Origin: CAWIOX01 sp963837775
GTDB lineage: Bacteria; Pseudomonadota; Gammaproteobacteria; Burkholderiales; Burkholderiaceae_D
Reading direction: 5' to 3'
Assembly: GCA_963837775.1 (NCBI GenBank)
Contig: CAWIOX010000033.1
Coordinates: 62,001 to 126,000, forward strand
Length of the DNA: 64,000 bases
Below the pieces are notes generated by a model, which saw only the letters and a program-made list of their open reading frames with translations, was not told the origin of the DNA and did no database searches. This document shows positions 40,510-48,578 of the stretch, piece by piece. The position numbers and the translations under genes are program-made. The first letter of the stretch is position 1. Every line of letters begins with the position of its first letter.

Positions 40510-41154
40510 TCAGTTGCTGAATACTTCGCGGTAAAGATTCATCATTTCCGCACTGGCACGTTTGTCGGCCGGCTGGTATTCCGAGATCGACAGACCTTCG
40601 TCAAAAGCACAGCGAATTGCCGCCTGTTCGTGAATGACCGTATTCGCAAGAGTCGCCGCCGCGACTTTCGCGACCAGCGATCGAACGCTCGCAAGTTCCT
40701 GCAATGAAGGATCGTCCTGCACGCAAGCGATGACAAACAGCACCCGCAGGCGCGGGTTGACAAGACGCGCCTTGTCGATGCGCATGATCAGCTTTTTCTC
40801 GCTTGCCGGGTCCATTTGGTCCGGCTGTATCGGAATGATCACAATCCGCGCCGCGATCAGCGCCGACCTGCTTCCCATGGAATCACGCCCTTCGGTATCG
40901 ATCACGATATCGTTGTAGCGTAGCGTCAGATTCTCCAGTTCCGGTTGCAGTCCTTTGCCGCTGATGGCACGCGCGGGAACTTTTGGTTTGATGCCGGCAG
41001 CGCTTCGTTCGCTACTCCAGGTCAACGAGGACTTTTGTGGATCGGCATCGACCAACAGCACAATGCGCCCGTCCATTGCACGCAGTGTCGCCAAATTATT
41101 GGCCAGTATGGATTTTTCGGTGCCGCCTTTTTCATTGGCAATGGTAATGATCAT
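40510..41154 (-). CDS. ParA-like P-loop ATPase (island copy 2)
   Basis: 214 residues starting MIITIANEKGGTEKSILAN. The deviant Walker A motif has both the signature Lys9 and the catalytic Lys14, so this is the canonical member of the three. Walker B is DIVIDTEGRDSMGS, and the C-terminus is MMNLYREVFSN. Its ATG overlaps the stop of the DapA-like gene by 4 bp (ATGA), showing translational coupling. No ParB or DNA-binding domain is nearby. It resembles small ParA/MinD-like ATPases, so a role in positioning or switching of a partner is possible. Confidence 0.83.
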   Translation of the reverse strand: MIITIANEKGGTEKSILANNLATLRAMDGRIVLLVDADPQKSSLTWSSERSAAGIKPKVPARAISGKGLQPELENLTLRYNDIVIDTEGRDSMGSRSALIAARIVIIPIQPDQMDPASEKKLIMRIDKARLVNPRLRVLFVIACVQDDPSLQELASVRSLVAKVAAATLANTVIHEQAAIRCAFDEGLSISEYQPADKRASAEMMNLYREVFSN

Positions 41155-42131
41155 GATTGCTCCCGGCGTGCTCCGTTCACAGCAAATTTCGGGGCGCCTT
41201 GTGCAGTGTGCGGGCGATGGCTGGATTGGCGGTCCGAACAGGCTTGGCCAGACAGCATCGGCAAGGCCATCACCTGCTCCAGAATGCCGGCAAGTTTCTC
41301 CTTGCCGATCTGGGAAATCGGCGTCATCGGCAAACGCAGTTCCTCGCGAATTCGCCCCTGCAACGCGAGCGCCGCTTTTACCGGGCCGGGATTCGGCTCG
41401 GCAAACAGTATCCGGATCAGCGGCAGAAGGGCATTGAAGACCGCGCGCGCCTGTTCGATCTGTCCTGCTCTTACCAGATCGAATACGTGAACGTACAGAT
41501 CAGGCCGGATATGCGCGGCAGCGGAGATCGCGCCATGTCCGCCCAGACAGAGCGTGGCGAGGATCAACGCGTCATCGCCGCATAAAACCTGCAACGAAGT
41601 GTGATTGACGAGATCCGACATCAGCGAAATATCGCCGCCGCATTGTTTGATAGCGACGAAATTGGGATCAGCCGACAGCGCCACGAACGTGGCTTGCTCG
41701 ATGTTGACGCCGGTTCTGGCAGGGATGTTGTAGAGAATGATAGGACGATCCGTTACCGCCGAAATCGCCTGGAAGTGCAGCAGGATTCCTTGCTGGGACG
41801 GACGCACATAAGCCGGTGCCGAGATCAGAAGACCGGCGCTCTCGTATTGATTGTAGCGCGCCACTTTTTCAACTACTGCCCGGGTATCGCTGCCGCCGAT
41901 TCCCATCACGACCGGGCAACGGGAACCGACCGCTTCATGCACCGCACACAGCATCGCTGCTTGCTCATCTTCATCCAGGGTTGCGGCTTCGCCGGTGGTG
42001 CCGCAGACGACAAGGCCATGCACACCGCTGTCGACAAGATCGACGGCCAGACGTTGCGCCGCATCGAGATCGACTGCACCATTGCGAAATGGCGTGACGA
42101 CAGGAACCCAGATGCCTTCAAAGGATGACAT
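41151..42131 (-). CDS. dihydrodipicolinate-synthase-family aldolase/lyase (island copy 2)
   Basis: 326 residues from MSSFEGIWVPVVTPF (an in-frame ATG six codons earlier, 42149, is also possible). Numbering is one off E. coli DapA: Thr45-Thr46, Tyr134, Arg139 and Schiff-base Lys162 (NFVAIKQCGG) are all present. The C-terminal tail of about 35 residues (QSSHRPHTAQGAPKF) exceeds the normal family length. Its stop overlaps the ParA-like ATG. It is the paralogue of 37013-38068, with long shared blocks (HGLVVCGTTGEAA, GAISAAAHIRPDLYVH). Confidence 0.83.
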   Translation of the reverse strand: MSSFEGIWVPVVTPFRNGAVDLDAAQRLAVDLVDSGVHGLVVCGTTGEAATLDEDEQAAMLCAVHEAVGSRCPVVMGIGGSDTRAVVEKVARYNQYESAGLLISAPAYVRPSQQGILLHFQAISAVTDRPIILYNIPARTGVNIEQATFVALSADPNFVAIKQCGGDISLMSDLVNHTSLQVLCGDDALILATLCLGGHGAISAAAHIRPDLYVHVFDLVRAGQIEQARAVFNALLPLIRILFAEPNPGPVKAALALQGRIREELRLPMTPISQIGKEKLAGILEQVMALPMLSGQACSDRQSSHRPHTAQGAPKFAVNGARREQS

Positions 42132-42189
42132 TATTTTTTCTCTTTTCATATTGAACCAAGAATTCTAGGTTGGATGGATAGCACGTCGT

Positions 42190-42654
42190 TCACGCGGGAG
42201 TGATGCGGCCGAACTCGGCACTCGGCAGGCTGCGCATCACCGCATCCATGATGAGATCGGCTACCGACTTGCTCAAGCAGAGCCATACCTTCATCTTGGT
42301 CGCATGCGCAAACGGCTGTATGCGCATGAATGCCAGCAAATCACCGCACGTATCCATTACCAGATGCCTTAGCTGGGTCACGCAGCTTGCGTCGATCGTG
42401 ATATGCATCATGACTCTCTGTGCTGCCGACAGGAGACTGGGGGCAGCGATCGCGGCAACTTGGCGGAGTGTTTTTTTAATCCGATCAGGACTGCGCAAGG
42501 ACGAATCTGAGGCTGGCGATTTCAATGAAACCGTGTTGCTCACAGCGCCGGAATTGAATGAAGAGATGAGTGCCATCGCCACCGATTTCATTCGAGGCGC
42601 GTGGTTTCGTGATGGCGACAAGGATTGCATCTGCGTCAAGGTCAAGCGATTCAT
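42190..42654 (-). CDS. unknown small protein with conserved 73-residue core (copy 2)
   Basis: 154 residues; the core from residue 82 (MMHITIDASC) to the end (SAEFGRITPA) matches copy 1. The N-terminal 81 residues are Ser/Ala-rich and unrelated in sequence to copy 1. The ATG at 42654 aligns with that of copy 1 relative to the shared promoter (81 bp from the proximal box), which supports the long form. An internal ATG pair at 42411 could give the core alone. It is the first gene of the operon that continues with the DapA-like gene and two ParA-like genes. Confidence 0.62.
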   Translation of the reverse strand: MNRLTLTQMQSLSPSRNHAPRMKSVAMALISSFNSGAVSNTVSLKSPASDSSLRSPDRIKKTLRQVAAIAAPSLLSAAQRVMMHITIDASCVTQLRHLVMDTCGDLLAFMRIQPFAHATKMKVWLCLSKSVADLIMDAVMRSLPSAEFGRITPA

Positions 42655-42687
42655 ATAAAACCTATATTCGTCGTTATCATGAAATGC

Positions 42688-42752
42688 AGATTAGCAGTTT
42701 GAATGTAAAAATTTTCTAAAAAGTAAAGCTTGGCGCGTAAACGACGCGTATA
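42688..42752 (-). promoter_or_regulatory. promoter of island operon 2 with tandem KdpE-type boxes
   Basis: On the minus strand, TATACGC (42746-42752) and TTTACGC (42735-42741) are 11 bp apart. TTTACTT lies at 42721-42727 and TTTACAT at 42703-42709. Extended -10-like TGCTAATCT spans 42688-42696. The 42-bp and 81-bp distances match those at kdp and island operon 1. Confidence 0.72.
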
Positions 42753-42778
42753 AATTGCACGATTTTTGCGTCGATTCC

Positions 42779-43050
42779 ATGCGCGAACTGTTTGACGTCA
42801 CTCTTTCTGCCGGCTGGCGCCTGCAGTGGCACAGATCGCCCGGACGCTGATCGGGCATGCGCTGGTGCATGTCGATGAAACCGGGCTGCGCCTCACTGGC
42901 AGCACTGTCTGGCTGCTTTTGTTCCGACTCCGGCATGTCGGCTTTTTGCATCATCCGATCCTATCTGCCCCCCTCCACAAGAACCGCATCAGCCTCTATC
43001 GCGCCCTCGCCAATGCCTTTGCCGGGAATGTTTTTCTGCCTGCTTCATAG
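42779..43050 (+). pseudogene. IS66-family transposase remnant
   Basis: One frame gives MRELFDVTLSAG and the next gives VAQIARTLIGHALVHVDETG followed by LRLTGSTVWLL. These resemble the part of IS66 TnpC around the first catalytic Asp (VHxDETG). The rest of the transposase is missing and the reading frame is broken. It lies at the right edge of the island, just upstream of operon 2, and suggests that insertion sequences helped shape the region. Confidence 0.6.
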
Positions 43051-43085
43051 CGCGTTGAATAGCTACGATAAACCGCATTTTTGAC

Positions 43086-43160
43086 GGGGTATAGGCATAA
43101 ACCATGCGCTTCCCGCAATGATTTAAAGCCCTACAAAAAATACCCACCCCAGTATTTTTA
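43086..43160 (-). repeat. dispersed intergenic repeat, copy F (covers yeiH stop)
   Basis: On the minus strand it reads AAAAATACTGGGGTGGGTAT, GGGCTTTAAATCATTGCGGG, GGTTTATGCC, then TATACCCC. It is nearly identical to copy E at 27274-27350. Its end supplies the TAA stop codon of yeiH (43158-43160). Confidence 0.75.
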
Positions 43161-44228
43161 GCGCATGAAAAGCAGCAAAGCGAATCCGGCCGCCATCAGG
43201 AACACGAAATTCAGCCCGCCCAGCAGCAGCGCGCCGGGGCCGGCTGCGCGCAGCGCCGACAGTTTGGACTGCATCCCGAGTCCGGCCATCGCCATTGCCA
43301 GCAGCACGCCATCGATGTCCAGCAAGGCCGCCACCCAGGATGGCGGCAGCAGCCCGGATGAATGGACGCCCGCCAGTGCGATGAACCCCAGCGCGAACCA
43401 CGGCACTGCTGCACCACGCTTCTGCAGCGCGGGCCGGCCGTCTTCATGGCCTTGCGCGTGCCTGCCAGCCGGACAGCGCAAACAGAAACGGCACCAGCAG
43501 CATCACGCGGATCATCTTGGCGACGATCGCATTGGCCGCGACCTCCGGCCCCAATGCGTGGCCGACCGCGATCACTTGCGCGACCTCATGCACGGTCGCG
43601 CCGGTAAACAGGCCGAACGCCGCCGCCGACACCTGCAGCGCCGGGACAGTCTGGCTCAGCCGGTACAGCCACGGATAGCACAACATCGCCAGCGTGCCGA
43701 ACAGCACCACGGTGGCGACCGCAACCGTCACTTCGCCCGGCTTGCCGCGCACCACCGGCTGCACGGCCATGATCGCGGCCGCACCGCAGATCGAACTGCC
43801 GGCGCCGACCAGGATCACGGTGCGCCGCTCCAGCCCCAGCACGCGGGTGCCGACCAGCCACGAAAAAGCGAAGGTCGCCGCCAGCATCACCGCCGCCAGA
43901 ACCACGCCGTGCCAGCCGACATCGGCGATCTGCTGGAACGAAATCCGGAACCCGTACAGCATCACGCCGGCCCGCAGCAGGCGCTGGCGCGAAAACGCGA
44001 TGCCGGGGTCGAGCGGCGCCAGCAGCCGCGGCGGCAGCAGATTGCCGAGCCGCGATCCCGAGCAGCACCGCCACCGTCAGCGCGCCCAGCCCGTGCCGCT
44101 GCAGCCACGGCCATTGCGCAGTAGCGAGGCTGACAGCCGCCAGCAGGCCGGCCAGCAGCAGGCCGGGCAAATAAGGCAGCAGCGGAGATGCCGGACGGCA
44201 GCGCGAGCGAGGATGCTGGTGGGTTCAT
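43158..44228 (-). CDS. yeiH: YeiH/UPF0324-family membrane protein, three frameshifts
   Basis: The protein starts MNPPASSLALPSGIS at 44228 and changes frame at about 44200 into LLPYLPGLLLAGLLAAVSLA. It shifts again at about 44055 into LGNLLPPRLLAPLDPG and VMLYGFRISFQQIADVG. A third shift at about 43460 leads into the end WFALGFIALAGVHSSG to LLLFMR. The conserved GAGSSICGAAAIMA and GATVHEVAQVIAVG motifs of the family are present, with about ten membrane segments. The function is unclear; in E. coli yeiH lies beside the LysR gene yeiE, as here. With three indels it could be a pseudogene, though a high indel rate in the assembly is also evident. Confidence 0.75.
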
Positions 44229-44319
44229 GCGGCGATGGTACGCAAGGCCGAATGAATTTAAAAACACATTAATCTCATATAATCGAACAGTTTTATTGAT
44301 TGAATGAAATGAAGCCATC

Positions 44320-45186
44320 ATGCGCATCACCCTTCGCCAGCTGGAGATTTTCGTCGCGATCACGCGGGCCGGCAGCACCGCCGCCGCCGCGCAGCAGATC
44401 GCGCTGTCGCAATCGGCCGCCAGCATGGCGCTCAACGACCTCGAATCGCAGCTCGGCACGCCGCTGTTCGACCGCATCGGCCGCCGGCTGGTACTGAATG
44501 CGCACGGCGAACGCCTGTATCCGCAAGCGTTCGCGGTGCTGGAACAGGTCGGCGCGATCGAAACCCTGGCCGCCGCGCCGACCACCACGCTCAGGCTGGC
44601 CGCCAGCACCACCATCGGCGCCTACGTGCTGCCGGACATGATCGCCCGCTTCCGCGCGCGCCACCCCGCTACCCGCTTCGAGATCGCGGTGCTCAATACC
44701 GATGAAGTCGTGGCCCGCGTGGCCCGGCTCGAAGTCGATGCCGGCCTGATCGAAGGCAGCTGCGCCCAGCGCGAGCTGGACGTCGCGCCGTGGCGCAGCG
44801 ATGAGCTGGTGCTGTTCGCGGCGGCATCGCATCCGGCCGCGCAACAAGCGCTGTCGGCGCAAGCGCTGGCCGGCCAGGAATGGGTGCTGCGCGAAGCCGG
44901 TTCCGGCACGCGCCAGATGATCGACGAGTTGCTGCTGCCGCATGTCGGCGTGCTGCAATCGACGCTGGAACTGGGCAGCTCGGAAGGCATCAAGCGCCTG
45001 GTCGCGCAAGGCGTGGGCGTCAGCATCCTGTCGCGCCTGGTGATTGCGGATATGCTGTCGAACGGACAGCTGGTGTTGCTGACATCGACGCTGCCGCCGC
45101 TGCAGCGCACCTTCCTGCGCATCCGCCACCGGCAACGCAGCATGGCGCCGCTGCTGGAGGAATTCCTGTCCATGGCCGCACAATAA
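44320..45186 (+). CDS. LysR-family regulator (YeiE/CysB-like), divergent from yeiH
   Basis: 288 residues. The N-terminal winged helix is RITLRQLEIFVAITRAGSTA followed by AAAQQIALSQSAASMALNDLESQLGTPLFDR (residues 2-52). The effector domain begins TTLRLAASTTIGAYVLP, typical of the CysB/YeiE branch, and contains WVLREAGSGTRQ. The start ATG is 91 bp from the divergent yeiH start, so it probably regulates yeiH. In E. coli YeiE responds to sulfite stress; this is the best family guess. Confidence 0.88.
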   Translation: MRITLRQLEIFVAITRAGSTAAAAQQIALSQSAASMALNDLESQLGTPLFDRIGRRLVLNAHGERLYPQAFAVLEQVGAIETLAAAPTTTLRLAASTTIGAYVLPDMIARFRARHPATRFEIAVLNTDEVVARVARLEVDAGLIEGSCAQRELDVAPWRSDELVLFAAASHPAAQQALSAQALAGQEWVLREAGSGTRQMIDELLLPHVGVLQSTLELGSSEGIKRLVAQGVGVSILSRLVIADMLSNGQLVLLTSTLPPLQRTFLRIRHRQRSMAPLLEEFLSMAAQ

Positions 45187-45257
45187 CGAACGATTTATCC
45201 ACTGATCCCTCACCCCCAGACGGTGAAACAGCTTTACACTGACAAGCTGACGACATC

Positions 45258-46122
45258 ATGGCGACACTGACCGCACTCACGCTGTACCCGATCAAATCCT
45301 GCGCCGGCATCGCGCTGCAGCAGGCCACACTGACCGCTGCCGGGCTGATGCACGCGCAGCTGCACGACCGCGAATGGATGGTGGTCGATGCGCAGGGCGA
45401 GTTCCTGACCCAGCGCAGCCATCCGGCGATGGCGCTGATCACGCCTCCATCTCAACGTCGGCGCCGGCATGCTCAAGTGCACGCGCCCGCGCTCGGATTA
45501 GCGCCGCTGTCGCTGCCGCTGGCGCGGCCGGCAGCGGGCAGCGCGCCGCAACTGCAGGTGCGGGTGTGGGACGACCTGGTCGACGCCGACGACTGCGGCG
45601 ACGCGGCCGCGCACTGGTTCAGCCAGGCGCTGGGCCTCGCGTGCCGCCTGGTGCGCTTCCCGGCGCAGGCCAGCCGCATCACCAACACCCACTGGACCGC
45701 GCATGCGGATGTGCCGACGCGCTTCTCGGACGGCTACCCGTTCCTGCTGATTTCGCAGGCGTCGCTGGACGACCTGAACCAGAAACTGGCGGCGCACGGC
45801 CGCGATCCGCTGCCGATGAACCGCTTCCGCCCGAATCTGGTGATCGACGGCGTGGCCGCGTTCGAAGAGGATTACATCGACAGCCTCGGCCTCGGCGGCG
45901 CGCTGCTGAAGCCGGTCAAGCCCTGCGCGCGCTGCCCGATCCCGTCGGTCGACCAGGCCACCGGCCTCATCGGCCCCGACCCGCTCGACATCCTGCGCAG
46001 CTACCGCGCCAACCCCAGGCTGGACGGCGGCATCGCGTTCGGGATGAACGTGATCCTGTTGAAAGGTGACGGCGCAGACGGTGACGCTCGGGCAGGAGAT
46101 CGAGATTGCGCTGGCGTTTTGA
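45258..46122 (+). CDS. MOSC-domain protein (molybdenum cofactor sulfurase C-terminal-like), several frameshifts
   Basis: The N-terminal beta-barrel domain (ALTLYPIKSCAGIALQQATL) and the MOSC domain with FRPNLVIDG and the cysteine motif PCARCPIPSVDQATG are clear. Between about 45447 and 45480 two compensating indels replace the family HLNVGAGMLK with a basic string. A further shift at about 46075 restores QTVTLGQEIEIALAF and a TGA at 46120-46122. About 288 residues, normal for the YcbX/mARC-type family, which handles molybdenum cofactor in reduction of N-hydroxylated compounds. The continuous frame would run on to 46148 with an atypical tail. Confidence 0.8.
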
Positions 46123-46144
46123 TGCTCTTTGACGAGGCAAACGA

Positions 46145-46232
46145 GTAGGGCGGGTGCAACCCGCGCTGCGAAACAGAGCTGAAACTTGGATACCGATCAA
46201 TCAGCTGAATCGGCGGGTTGCACCCGCCCTAC
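46145..46232. repeat. perfect 20-bp inverted repeat (GTAGGGCGGG type)
   Basis: GTAGGGCGGGTGCAACCCGC at 46145-46164 is mirrored exactly at 46213-46232 with a 48-nt centre. GTAGGGCGGG(T)TGCACCCGCC-type repeats are widely scattered in beta- and gammaproteobacteria. It follows the MOSC gene and could terminate it or be a small palindromic mobile unit. Confidence 0.7.
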
Positions 46233-46302
46233 CTATGATTCGAGTCAAGAGTCTTTTGGCAAATTAATCCAATCCGCATTGCAATCACTGGCTGACGCTG
46301 GT

Positions 46303-46577
46303 GCATGGCGCCAAGTCGCACTCTTCGGCTTGGCGCCATGCCGACCTGCCAGCGAGGTTACTCTGTCTGCTGCGCGCTGCACAATACATTGCCTTCTGTC
46401 CTCTCAGTCGTGTCATGCACGCTGTTTGAAGCTCCCGGTCATCGTCTCGTGAGACCTGACGTCTCACCACCTTCTATCCGCTGGCTTTTGATCCAGCCTG
46501 ATCCTGCATGCGCTCTTCGCTCAGGTGACCGTGATTGGAACAAGCCCCATCTACTAAGGTCGGTTGCCTGTGCAACC
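46303..46577 (-). ncRNA. candidate structured RNA downstream of the IS110 transposase (possible bridge RNA)
   Basis: The 46233-46696 stretch has no gene but holds three hairpins. There is a 13-bp perfect stem (46303-46315 with 46329-46341), GTGAGAC/GTCTCAC (46449-46467) and GGTTGC/GCAACC (46562-46577). IS110-family elements carry a non-coding end that encodes a bridge RNA; in the IS1111 group this end lies after the transposase. Element boundaries were not located, so this is a candidate only. Confidence 0.35.
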
Positions 46578-46696
46578 AGGGTGGGTAACGGGCCTGTCCA
46601 CTTCCAACTCTTTATGCTTGACGCGCCGATCGTCCTTCTTTAATGTTTTCGTGCAATCCTGTTGTTGCTTTCACTCTTCGTTGCTGATGCTTTGTT

Positions 46697-47853
46697 TCAC
46701 GGTGCCAAGGCCGCTTTCATCGCCGCACCTTCCGGTACCACGCCGTCCTTCAGATAGCGCCACAGGGCGATGACCAGGCGCCGCGCCACCGCGACGATGG
46801 CGATCCTGCGGCCGCGCTTGTTCGGCCCGCACCCCTGTGTGCGTTGCGCGAACCAGTGCGCCAGGCCGCTGTCAGGCTGGTAGCGCAGCCACAGCCACGC
46901 CATTTCGATCAACAGCGCCCGCACTCGCCGGTTGCCTTGCTTGCTGATGCCTTGATCGATCCGGCTTTCGCCGCTGTCGTAGGGTTGCGGCACCAGCCCG
47001 ACACAGGCACCGACTTGCCGCCGGTTGCCAAAGTCGCGCCAGAATAATTCCAGCACCAGCCGCATTGCACCAGTCTGGCCTATGGCCTTGAGCTTCATCA
47101 GCGCCATGATGCGTTCCTGCACGGACTCAGGTAACTGCCGGACCAGGTTTTTTTCCAGCCCCGCCAATTGCTGTTGCGCCAGCGCCAGCCGTTCACATTC
47201 CCGCTGCAGTCGCTGAACGAGTTCCTGCGGCAGTGCCGCGCCGTCATGGCATCGGATAGCGCCGCATTGCAGGCGCTTGGCAAAATCCCCTTCGACGCGA
47301 TCCCAACAGCCGACTGTGCACAGTAATTTGCGGATCCGGTCCCGGTGTTGCCCCGTTTCTTTCTGCAATTCGCCCGGTCGCGCGCCAGATGCCGTTGCGC
47401 TTCGGCGTCCGGCGTTGGTATCCGGATCACGTGCATCCGGTCGCGTTCGCCGCGCAGCCACGCGCGCAGGCTGGTGACCAGTTTGATGGCATCGAGCCGG
47501 TCGGTCTTGGCACGCCGCGCATGCCGCTCCACCGGGATGCTGGCGGGGTCAACCACCAGCGTTTCATAACCCAGCTTCGATAAGGCTCGGCAGATCCAGA
47601 ACCCGTCTTGACCCGCTTCATACAGTACGACCACCCGGCAACCCGGCGGCAGCTGCCATTTCGCTTTCTGGGCTTCGATCACCGCCACTGTTTCGGCCAG
47701 GCGCTGCGCCGCGTCTTCGCTTGAGGCGTTATGGATCGCCGGCGTGTCACGCTGCCGTCGTGCAATGCCACCTTCCAGCTCCCTTTGACAATCCAGCGAT
47801 ACCGCCAAAATTTCTGTGTCCAGCGTAAAATCCTTTGCTTGAGTCGGTTGCAT
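46697..47853 (-). CDS. IS110-family transposase, one frameshift
   Basis: The N-terminal RuvC-like DEDD domain is present: ILAVSLDCQRELE, VVVLYEAGQDGFWICRAL and DPASIPVERHARRAKTDRLDAIKL. At about 47375 the frame changes and continues as ELQKETGQHRDRIRKLL and the C-terminal domain with LKAIGQTGAMRLVLELF, DQGISKQGNRRVRALLIEMA and WRYLKDGVVPEGA. The total is about 385 residues. The start MQPTQAKDF at 47853 has a strong AAGGAG site. IS110 elements use a bridge RNA to choose targets. It lies between a MOSC gene and the phosphopantetheinyl transferase; terminal sequences were not identified. Confidence 0.85.
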
Positions 47854-47955
47854 TTCGCTCTCCTTAAGTGATGTTCCCACATTTATTTTAAGGATCGATT
47901 TGCTGCCGGCTCTCTTTCTTTAAATCATAGGATCTACGTGGTTGCCGCCGGACCC

Positions 47956-48578
47956 TCACGATCTGTCCTTGAATATCGCCACCGCCCCGACCATGTTCTG
48001 CGGCAGTTCAAGCGCGACCGTCCGGCATCGCCGCAGGCTTCGATCGCGCACTGCACCGCTTCGGCCAGAGGCAATCCATTGCATTTCAGCGCAGCTTCCA
48101 GCGCGGTCCATTGCCCGGCAAACATTTTCTGACGCCGCGCTGCAGGCGCGTTGGCGATGGCCGTGCTGGCGTCCTGTCCGAGATAGTCGTGCGCGACCGG
48201 CTGCCAGTCCGACGCCCAGTCGAACTGTTCATCCAGCCGCATCAGGTCTATCCCTACCGCGCCGTGCAGATTGATCGCCAGCAGCGACAAGCCCGCTTCA
48301 TGGCTGACCGACAGCCCGATCGGGCGGCCGGGCCAGTCCACGCGCAATGGCTGTCCGGGACTGGACAGGAGCGGCACTGCCTCGGGGCGGCAAGCGAGGA
48401 TTGCGCCCAATGCCAGGCGCGCGACGCTCCTGACTTTGGCGCGCGCCGCGTCCCGCAGCGTCGAATGCGGCGTCTCGATGCCGAGCACCAGCAGCCGATC
48501 TGCTGCCGCAGCATCGGCCAACTGGATGCGGCGCGCGCCTTGCGGCAGAGCTGCCGATAAAGGCAAGCTAAAACTCAC
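47956..48578 (-). CDS. 4'-phosphopantetheinyl transferase, one frameshift near the 3' end
   Basis: About 207 residues with GLSVSHEAGLSLLAI, the magnesium-binding GIDLMRLDEQFDW and QWTALEAALKCNG, the Sfp-type signature. The frame is lost near 48030; the alternative frame gives TVALELPQNMVGAVAIFKD and a TGA at 47956-47958, a normal end. It activates carrier proteins by adding the phosphopantetheine arm. Its ATG overlaps the stop of the NRPS-like gene by 4 bp (48575-48578), so its target is almost certainly the carrier domain of that protein. Confidence 0.85.

Noticed and set aside
36281..41154. Plasmid-type ParAB partition system
   Set aside because: Three ParA-like genes are present, but no ParB gene, no replication gene and no iteron array; the flanks are chromosomal (kdp, yeiH).
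37013..42131. DapA-like genes as lysine biosynthesis enzymes
   Set aside because: Catalytic residues are compatible, but the genes are duplicated, coupled to ParA-like ATPases and behind KdpE-type boxes; the family covers many other aldolases, so no dapA symbol is given.
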